Origin: Collinsella sp.
GTDB lineage: Bacteria > Actinomycetota > Coriobacteriia > Coriobacteriales > Coriobacteriaceae
Assembly: GCA_019419405.1 (NCBI GenBank)
Contig: DYAA01000203.1
Location: 1 to 37,097, forward strand
Reading direction: 5' to 3'
Length of the DNA stretch: 37,097 nt
This document shows, one piece after another, positions 31,894-37,097 of this stretch. The position numbers and the translations under genes are program-made. Below the pieces are notes generated by a model. That model worked only from the letters and a program-made list of their open reading frames with translations. It made no database searches and was not told the DNA's origin. How positions within the stretch are numbered: position 1 is the first letter of the stretch; each line of letters starts with the position of its first letter.

Positions 31894-31935
31894 AAAACCT
31901 GCCAAAATAAACCTGTCCCTTATTGGCAGGTTTTA
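31894..31935. repeat. REP-like palindrome R6 supplying the ABC ATPase stop codon
   Basis: AAAACCTGCCAA (31894-31905) pairs with TTGGCAGGTTTT (31923-31934), with ACCTGTCCC in the centre. On the minus strand it begins TAAAACC, and this TAA ends the ATPase gene, as at R4. Confidence 0.88.
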
Positions 31936-32727
31936 GCTCAGCAGCATGCGGTCGTTGGCGAGCTCGCCGCCCGAGACCTCCTCGAACTTCTGCAGCAGGT
32001 CGGCGACGGTGAGCGACTTCTTCTCGTCGCCCGCCACGTCGTAGATAACGTGGCCCTCGTGCATCATGATCAGGCGATTGCCCAGACGGATGGCGTCATT
32101 CATGTTGTGCGTGACCATGAGCGTGGTCAGGTGGTTCTCGTCGACAATCTCCTCGGTCAGATTGAGCACCTTAGAGGCGGTCTTGGGGTCGAGTGCCGCG
32201 GTGTGCTCGTCGAGCAGCAGCAAGCGCGGCTTGGTGAGCGTGGCCATGAGCAGCGTGAGTGCCTGGCGCTGGCCACCCGAAAGCAGGCCGACCTTGGCGT
32301 TGAGGCGCGTGTCCAGGCCAAGGTCCAGGCGCTTGAGCAACTCAACGTACTCGTCCTTCTCGGCCTTGGTGACGCCCCACGAAAGGCCGCGACGCTGGCC
32401 GCGACGCTTGGCGAGGGCCAAGTTCTCGGCAATCTGCATGTCGGCTGCGGTGCCGCGCATGGGATCCTGGAACACGCGGCCCAGGTACTTGGCGCGCTGC
32501 GACTCGCTCAGGCGCGAGATGTCGGTGCCGTCGAGCTCGATAACGCCCGAATCGAGCGGATATACGCCGGCAATCATGTTGAGCAGCGTGGATTTGCCGG
32601 CGCCGTTGCCGCCGATCACAGTTACAAAGTCGCCGTCGTTGAGGGTAAGGTCGACGCCGGTGAGCGCGCGCTTCTCGGTGACGGTGCCCTTGTTAAAGGT
32701 CTTCTTGACGTGCGAGAGCTTAAGCAT
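31933..32727 (-). CDS. ABC transporter ATP-binding protein
   Basis: A 264-residue nucleotide-binding subunit. Walker A GGNGAGKST (about 38-46), Q-loop FQDPMRG, signature LSGGQRQAL, Walker B LLLLDEHTAALD (about 170-180) and H-loop VTHNMNDA are intact. The DEHTAALDP form is typical of ATPases paired with ABC_sub_bind (PF04392) lipoproteins. The ATG at 32727 overlaps the permease stop; an alternative ATG at 32736 adds MRQ. Its stop codon is provided by repeat R6. It powers import by the permease and lipoprotein encoded just upstream. Confidence 0.93.
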   Translation of the reverse strand: MLKLSHVKKTFNKGTVTEKRALTGVDLTLNDGDFVTVIGGNGAGKSTLLNMIAGVYPLDSGVIELDGTDISRLSESQRAKYLGRVFQDPMRGTAADMQIAENLALAKRRGQRRGLSWGVTKAEKDEYVELLKRLDLGLDTRLNAKVGLLSGGQRQALTLLMATLTKPRLLLLDEHTAALDPKTASKVLNLTEEIVDENHLTTLMVTHNMNDAIRLGNRLIMMHEGHVIYDVAGDEKKSLTVADLLQKFEEVSGGELANDRMLLS

Positions 32728-33643
32728 CTGCCTCATCTCCCTTCGTGTAGGAGCTGCGGAGCTTATAGCGCTCCCAAACCACGGGCACGCACAGGGCCAC
32801 GGCAACGATCACGGCGGAGAGCAGCTTCATGTCGTTGGCGTCCATGCCCAGCTGCAGCACGATGGCGCGGATGAGGAAGTACACCACGGAGCCAAAGACG
32901 GCGGAGGCCAGACGGACGGAGAACTGCGTGAGACCGCCGGGCAGCAGGCGGCCGAGCACCTCGCCGATGACGATGGCGGCAAGACCGATAACGATGGCGC
33001 CGGTGCCCATGCCAATGTCGGCATACTTCTGGCTCTGGCAGATGAGCGCACCCGAAAGGCCAATGAGGGCGTTGGAGAGCACGAGGGCGATCATTTTGGT
33101 GGTGTTGGTGTTAACGCCCAGGGCGCGGATCATGTACTCGTTGTTGCCGGTGGCACGCAGTGCCGAGCCGATCTCGGTGCCAAAGAACCAGTACAGGATG
33201 GCGACGATGGCCACGGCCAGCACGATGCCTAGGATAATGGCAACAGTGGACTGCGGCAGGCCCGTCATGTTGCTGACGGATGAGAAGATAGTGCCCTTGG
33301 CAAGGATGGGCGTGTTGGACTTGCCCATGATGCGCAGGTTGATGGACCACAGACTGATCTGCGTAAGGATTCCGGCGAGGATTGCGGGAATCTCAAAGAC
33401 GGTGGTCAAGATGCCCGTGACGGCGCCCGCGATGGCGCCGGCGCACATGCCGGCCAGCACGGCGAGCAAGGGGTCGACGTTATTGTTGACGATGAGCACG
33501 GCGCAGACACAGCCGCCGAGGGCAAAGCTGCCGTCGCAGGTCATATCGGGGATGTCGAGCAGGCGGAACGTGATAAACACGCCAAGCACCATAATGCCCC
33601 AGAGGACGCCCTGCGAAACGGCGCCCTGCAATGCAATGAGCAT
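32720..33643 (-). CDS. ABC transporter permease (LivH/RbsC-like, BPD_transp_2)
   Basis: A 307-residue protein with about eight hydrophobic helices. Typical segments include QGVLWGIMVLGVFITFRLLDIPDMTCDGSFALGG, GAVTGILTTVFEIPAILAGI, GLSGALICQSQKYADIGMGTGAIVIGLAAIVIGEV. The DMTCDGSFALGG loop recurs in permeases partnering PF04392 binding proteins. AGGAGG lies 8 bases upstream of the ATG. It is translationally coupled to the ATPase gene. A hairpin lies between it and the binding-protein gene. Confidence 0.92.
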   Translation of the reverse strand: MLIALQGAVSQGVLWGIMVLGVFITFRLLDIPDMTCDGSFALGGCVCAVLIVNNNVDPLLAVLAGMCAGAIAGAVTGILTTVFEIPAILAGILTQISLWSINLRIMGKSNTPILAKGTIFSSVSNMTGLPQSTVAIILGIVLAVAIVAILYWFFGTEIGSALRATGNNEYMIRALGVNTNTTKMIALVLSNALIGLSGALICQSQKYADIGMGTGAIVIGLAAIVIGEVLGRLLPGGLTQFSVRLASAVFGSVVYFLIRAIVLQLGMDANDMKLLSAVIVAVALCVPVVWERYKLRSSYTKGDEADA

Positions 33644-33747
33644 GCTTCATACCTCCTAGGATAGGGTGGACACGTGATTTTCCATAATAGCGGTACCAAT
33701 GCATAAAAGAGCGGCGGACAGACGTTTTGTTTTACCTGAAACAAGCA

Positions 33748-33776
33748 GGGCGAACGCCGGCCTTTAGCGTTCGCCC
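33748..33776 (-). other. Intercistronic hairpin between binding protein and permease genes
   Basis: GGGCGAACGC (33748-33757) pairs with GCGTTCGCCC (33767-33776). There is no T tract on the minus strand. Such a hairpin could protect the binding-protein mRNA and explain its higher expression relative to the permease. Confidence 0.65.
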
Positions 33777-33792
33777 CAATGACTCAGATATT

Positions 33793-33838
33793 GAATAACG
33801 CAGCCGTGGCGCGCGTGCGGGCCCTAGACGCGTTATTC
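33793..33838. repeat. Inverted repeat spanning the binding-protein stop codon
   Basis: GAATAACGC (33793-33801) pairs with GCGTTATTC (33830-33838). The stop TAA of the lipoprotein gene is inside the right arm. Confidence 0.65.
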
Positions 33839-34813
33839 GTCCAGAGCGGAAAGGTCGATACCCAGAGCCTCGGCCATCTCGTCGTTCTTGACGACGACCA
33901 GGTCCTTGCTCGAGAGGTGCTTGATCGGCATATCCTCGGGCTTGGCCTCGCCCTTCAGGATCTTAACGGCCATCTCGCCCGCGGCGTAGCCCAGGTCCTT
34001 ATAGTTGATGGAGAGGGTGAACAGGCCGCCGGCCATGCACATACCCTCCTCGCCAGTCACGAAGGGGAGCTTGTTCTCCTTGCAGATCTGGCCGACCTGC
34101 GAAGCACCCGCGGCGATGGTGTTGTCAGTGGGGGAGTAGAGTGCGTCGACCTTGCCCACGGCGGACTCGACGACGGACTGAATCTCGTTGGAGCTCGAGA
34201 CGGTAAAGTCAGTGTACTCGATGCCCAGCTTGTCGAGTTCCTTCTTGGCGGCCTTGATCTGGACGTCGGAGTTGGATTCGGCGGTGCAGTAGAGCAGGCC
34301 GACCTTCTTAACGTCGGGCAGAACCTTCTGCATCATCTCGAGCTGCTCGGCGACCGGGGTGAGGTCGGAGGCACCGGTGACGTTGGTGTCCGGCTTGTCG
34401 TTGTCCTGGACCAGGCCGGAGGCGGCGTAGTCGGTGATGGCGCAGCCCACGATGGGGATGTCGGCCGTGGCGCCGGCAGCAGCCTGTGCGGCGGGCGTGG
34501 CGATGGCATAAATCAGGTTGACGTTCTCGCCCACAAACTTGTCGGCAATGGACTTACACGTGGACTGGTCGTTCTGGGCGTTCTTCTGGTCAATCTTGAC
34601 CTTAAGGCCGCTCTCCTTGATGGCCTTGACAAAGCCGTCGTTGGCGGCATCGAGTGCGGAGTGCTCGGTGAGCTGCAGAACGCCGATGGTGTAGTCGGAA
34701 CCGGCGGCAGCAGAGCCGGAACCAGAGTTGCCGCCGCATCCGGCGAGCGGGGCGAGCGCGAGCAGGCCGGCGGAGACCAGAAGGCTCCTGCGGCTGATGG
34801 TGACGTCCTTCAT
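33833..34813 (-). CDS. ABC transporter substrate-binding lipoprotein (ABC_sub_bind, PF04392-like), Tat-type signal
   Basis: A 326-residue lipoprotein. The signal TISRRSLLVSAGLLALAPLAGC combines a twin-arginine motif (SRRSLL) with a lipobox LAGC and cleavage before Cys at about residue 25. A Gly/Ser/Ala linker follows, then two Rossmann-type lobes (YTIGVLQLTEHSALDAANDGF, DIPIVGCAITDY, KKVGLLYCTAESNSDVQIKAAKKEL, VDALYSPTDNTIAAG). Family members include tryptophan/tyrosine-type and other amino-acid binding proteins; the ligand here is not determinable. The ATG at 34813 follows GGGGG; an earlier in-frame start adds 16 residues before the signal. tatA at 223-498 supplies a matching export machine. 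Confidence 0.9.
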   Translation of the reverse strand: MKDVTISRRSLLVSAGLLALAPLAGCGGNSGSGSAAAGSDYTIGVLQLTEHSALDAANDGFVKAIKESGLKVKIDQKNAQNDQSTCKSIADKFVGENVNLIYAIATPAAQAAAGATADIPIVGCAITDYAASGLVQDNDKPDTNVTGASDLTPVAEQLEMMQKVLPDVKKVGLLYCTAESNSDVQIKAAKKELDKLGIEYTDFTVSSSNEIQSVVESAVGKVDALYSPTDNTIAAGASQVGQICKENKLPFVTGEEGMCMAGGLFTLSINYKDLGYAAGEMAVKILKGEAKPEDMPIKHLSSKDLVVVKNDEMAEALGIDLSALDE

Positions 34814-34873
34814 ATCATTACCCCCAGTATAAAAATGGCTGGAAACACTGCACTGGGACAAAGTGCAAGTGGA

Positions 34874-34904
34874 ACTATAGTAGCGCTGATGTCCATTTTT
34901 ACAA
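34874..34904 (-). promoter_or_regulatory. Possible promoter of the ABC importer operon
   Basis: On the minus strand, TTGTAA (34904-34899) and TACTAT (34882-34877) are 16 bases apart. TATAGT (34879-34874) overlaps as an alternative -10. Confidence 0.5.
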
Positions 34905-34973
34905 CAGCCTGGCGGGTTTTTTAATACAGAATCGGATGGGCGGTACGGGTAGTCGAATGGGCGGCGGAGGGTC

Positions 34974-35759
34974 TTATGCGGCGGAGGAGGCGTCGTCCTC
35001 GTCCAGGGCGGCGAAGAGCTTCTTGCCGTCGAGGAGACGCGTGCTGACGTTTCTCATACGGGCGATCTCGACGGTGCGCAGCGTATCGTCGGTGCCTCGG
35101 GCGTCGTAGACCGTTCCCAGCAAATACGAGATGCCGTCTCGTTGCTTGATGGCAAAGGGACGGAGTGTCATCCGTGCTGCTTCGGTTTCGCCACGTGTCG
35201 TGACGCTCGAAATATCAAAACTCACCGTGGTTCCGTGGTCGATGGCCTGCTCGACGAGCTCGCACGTGTCGATGCGCTTGATGGGCGTGCGCGTTGCCTT
35301 GGTGGCCTTGCTGCCTGCGCTTGGAGCGGGTTCGGGTGTATCGAGGTAGCCGCGAACGTCGACACTCGCCATGGCAACTAAGTGCTGCGCCATGCTCTTG
35401 CGGATGGCGATAGGCGTGGAGCGGTTGCGCATGACCATACCGTGGAGCCGGATGATCTCTTCATCGGTGAGCGGGCGGGTAAGAAGTTTGTAGCCCACGC
35501 CGCGTTTGTACTCAATTTCGTATCCGGCATGGCGAAGCGCGGAGATGGCGGTGTAGATACTGCGCCGCGCCGCCGAGATGGGCATGCGGGCGGGGTCGTC
35601 GGGATGGGCGAGGCGCCGGATCAACTCATCGGAAAGCATGGCCTTGTCCTCGCCGGTGTTTTCGCTTAATAGTTGCAGGATGCGAACGGCGCGATAGGCT
35701 GCCATCGAGGCGGCGCCTCTAGTCGTGGTGTCGTAGGTTTCAACAGCGGCTTCGGTCAT
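34974..35759 (-). CDS. WYL-type HTH transcriptional regulator
   Basis: A 261-residue protein. The N-terminal winged HTH (about 15-100) includes YRAVRILQLLSENTGED, ISAARRSIYTAISALRHAGYEIEYKRGVGYKLL. The C-terminal part (about 140-250) looks like a WYL ligand-sensing domain (VSFDISSV, RPFAIKQRDGISYLLGTVYDAR, TVEIARMRNVSTRLL), with YLLG in the place of WYL. The ATG at 35759 is preceded by AAAGGA; a GTG nine bases upstream is too close to it. It lies upstream of the ABC importer on the same strand and may control it. No ligand can be assigned. Confidence 0.82.
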   Translation of the reverse strand: MTEAAVETYDTTTRGAASMAAYRAVRILQLLSENTGEDKAMLSDELIRRLAHPDDPARMPISAARRSIYTAISALRHAGYEIEYKRGVGYKLLTRPLTDEEIIRLHGMVMRNRSTPIAIRKSMAQHLVAMASVDVRGYLDTPEPAPSAGSKATKATRTPIKRIDTCELVEQAIDHGTTVSFDISSVTTRGETEAARMTLRPFAIKQRDGISYLLGTVYDARGTDDTLRTVEIARMRNVSTRLLDGKKLFAALDEDDASSAA

Positions 35760-35876
35760 GGTGCCCACGTCCTTTCCGTTTTGGGTGGCGACGGTATGGA
35801 GCCTAGGACGTGGGGCTTTCCCAGGGGCGCAGGGCGCTCTGGGCGGTCGGTAGTCGTCGGCAAACGGCGGGTCGAG

Positions 35877-35939
35877 TTTTCAACAGCCCTGCTCAACTGA
35901 CCAAAAACTTGCCAAAAGCTTGACGGGTGCTGTTGAAAA
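35877..35939. repeat. Inverted repeat TTTTCAACAGC/GCTGTTGAAAA
   Basis: Perfect 11-base arms (35877-35887 and 35929-35939) are separated by 41 bases containing CCAAAAACTTGCCAAAAGCTTG. It overlaps the T tract of the asnS terminator. The 258-base gap between the regulator and asnS holds only this, the terminator and the regulator's upstream region. Confidence 0.75.
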
Positions 35940-35971
35940 AAGCGTCTCTCGACCGATGTCGAGAGACGCTT
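35936..35971 (-). terminator. Intrinsic terminator of asnS
   Basis: On the minus strand, AAGCGTCTCTCGAC (35971-35958) pairs perfectly with GTCGAGAGACGCTT (35953-35940), with a 4-base loop and about five T. Confidence 0.93.
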
Positions 35972-36017
35972 ATGCGATGAGCGTTGGCGTGTGGCGACGC
36001 GAGCTAGCGTCCGACGA

Positions 36018-37097
36018 TTAGAAGTCGGCGTTGCCCACGGTGCGCGGGTGCGGCAGGACGTCGCGGATGTTGCCCACGCCGGTCAGATACATGACCAAGC
36101 GCTCGAAGCCCAGACCGTAGCCGGCGTGCTTGCAGGAACCGTAGCGGCGCAGGTCAAGGTAGTACTTGTACTGCTCGGGATTCATGCCCAGGTCCTTGAT
36201 GCGGGCCTCGAGCAGATCCAGGCGCTCCTCGCGCTGGGAGCCACCGATGATCTCGCCGATGCCCGGCACCAGGCAGTCGGCGGCGGCGACGGTCTTGCCG
36301 TCCTCGTTCATGCGCATGTAGAAGGCCTTGATCTCGGCCGGGTAGTCGGTCACGAAGGTCGGGCGCTTAAAGTGCTTCTCGGTCAGGAAGCGCTCGTGCT
36401 CGGTCTGCAGGTCGATGCCCCAGCTGACGGGGTAATCAAACTGGTGGCCAGCAGCGACTGCCTGCTCCAGGATCTCGACGGCCTCGGTGTAGGTAACGCG
36501 GGCAAAGTCGGAGTTTGCCACGTGGTCTAGGCGCTCGAGCAAACCCTTGTCCACAAACTTGTTGAGCATATTGAGCTCGTCGGGGCAGGTTGCCATGACG
36601 TCCTTGAGGACGTACTTGAGCATGGCCTCAGCGTTATCCATGTAGTCGTTGAGGTCGGCGAAGGCCATCTCGGGCTCGATCATCCAAAACTCGGCGGCAT
36701 GGCGCGTGGTGTTGGAGTTCTCGGCGCGGAAGGTGGGGCCAAAGGTGTACACGTCGCCAAAGGCCATGGCAAAGTTCTCGGCATTGAGCTGGCCGGACAC
36801 GGTGAGGCTTGCATGCTTGCCAAAGAAGTCCTGGCTCCAGTCGACCTCGCCGGACTCGGTGAGGGGCGGATTTTTGGGGTCGAGCGTGGTCACGCGGAAC
36901 ATCTCGCCGGCGCCCTCGCAGTCACTCGTGGTGATGATGGGGGTGTTGACGTAGACAAAGCCCTGCTCCTGGAAGAAGCGGTGGATGGCGGCAGCCGCGA
37001 CAGAGCGGATGCGGAACACGGCGCGGAACAGGTTGGTGCGCGGGCGCAGGTGCTGCTGGGTACGCAGGAACTCGACGGTTGCGCGCTTCTTCTGCAG
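36018..37097 (-). CDS. asnS: Asparaginyl-tRNA synthetase (partial, 5' end beyond the window)
   Basis: The last 359 residues of AsnRS are present and the frame is open to the right edge (LQKKRATVEFLRTQQHLRPR...). The OB-fold anticodon domain and the start are outside. Class II motifs visible are FRAVFRIRSVAAAAIHRFFQ and FVYVNTPIITTSDCEGAGEMF (motif 1), FGPTFRAENSNTTRHAAEFWMIEPEM (motif 2) and GYGLGFERLVMYLTGVGNIRDVLPHPRT (motif 3). EGAGEMF and HAAEFWM favour AsnRS over AspRS. It charges tRNA-Asn directly and ends at a strong terminator. Confidence 0.95.
   Translation of the reverse strand: MQKKRATVEFLRTQQHLRPRTNLFRAVFRIRSVAAAAIHRFFQEQGFVYVNTPIITTSDCEGAGEMFRVTTLDPKNPPLTESGEVDWSQDFFGKHASLTVSGQLNAENFAMAFGDVYTFGPTFRAENSNTTRHAAEFWMIEPEMAFADLNDYMDNAEAMLKYVLKDVMATCPDELNMLNKFVDKGLLERLDHVANSDFARVTYTEAVEILEQAVAAGHQFDYPVSWGIDLQTEHERFLTEKHFKRPTFVTDYPAEIKAFYMRMNEDGKTVAAADCLVPGIGEIIGGSQREERLDLLEARIKDLGMNPEQYKYYLDLRRYGSCKHAGYGLGFERLVMYLTGVGNIRDVLPHPRTVGNADF

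Noticed and set aside
31678..32874. 398-residue plus-strand ORF covering repeats and the ABC ATPase antisense
   Set aside because: It runs through a terminator, two palindromes and the antisense of a conserved gene.

Overview
The window is about 37 kb of high-GC bacterial chromosome. It looks like a Coriobacteriia genome, most likely Collinsella or a close relative. That placement is an inference from GC-rich codon use, the gene order, a lysyl-tRNA synthetase with a C-terminal EMAPII-type tail, and dense short palindromic repeats; no database search was run.

Left part (1-10.5 kb, mostly + strand): tRNA-Pro, tatA, greA, lysS, a ThrE-type amino-acid exporter, a DUF2798-type membrane protein, clpC and the peptidase pepD. 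Next comes a minus-strand block (10.5-13.2 kb) with a hipBA toxin-antitoxin pair, its tandem operator, and the manganese exporter mntP behind a yybP-ykoY (Mn2+) riboswitch.

The centre (13.3-24.3 kb) is a conserved housekeeping block on the + strand: disA, ispD, ispF, cysS, a roughly 100-nt nested hairpin, rlmB and a YacP/Rae1-like NYN nuclease. A tRNA/translation section follows: tRNA-Thr, a repeat-rich gap, tRNA-Tyr/Thr/Met, tuf, rpmG, tRNA-Trp, secE, nusG, rplK and rplA. At 24.4-25.9 kb lies a dead leucine operon. A leucine-rich leader peptide and an attenuator hairpin remain, but leuA has lost its start codon, carries an in-frame stop and is fused by deletion to the 3' half of leuB.

The right part (26-37 kb) is all minus strand: an ECF sigma factor with a membrane-anchored partner, a phosphoesterase coupled to an unusual cytoplasmic ParB-like/BMP-type binding protein, an MscS channel, a three-gene ABC importer with a Tat-type lipoprotein, a WYL-type regulator, and asnS running off the right edge.

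Most distinctive are: (1) the ParB-like/BMP protein plus phosphoesterase pair, a candidate undescribed sensor/effector system; (2) the leu remnant with an apparently intact attenuator; (3) at least three families of short palindromic repeats, one of which supplies the stop codon of genes it adjoins; (4) the nested hairpin between cysS and rlmB.
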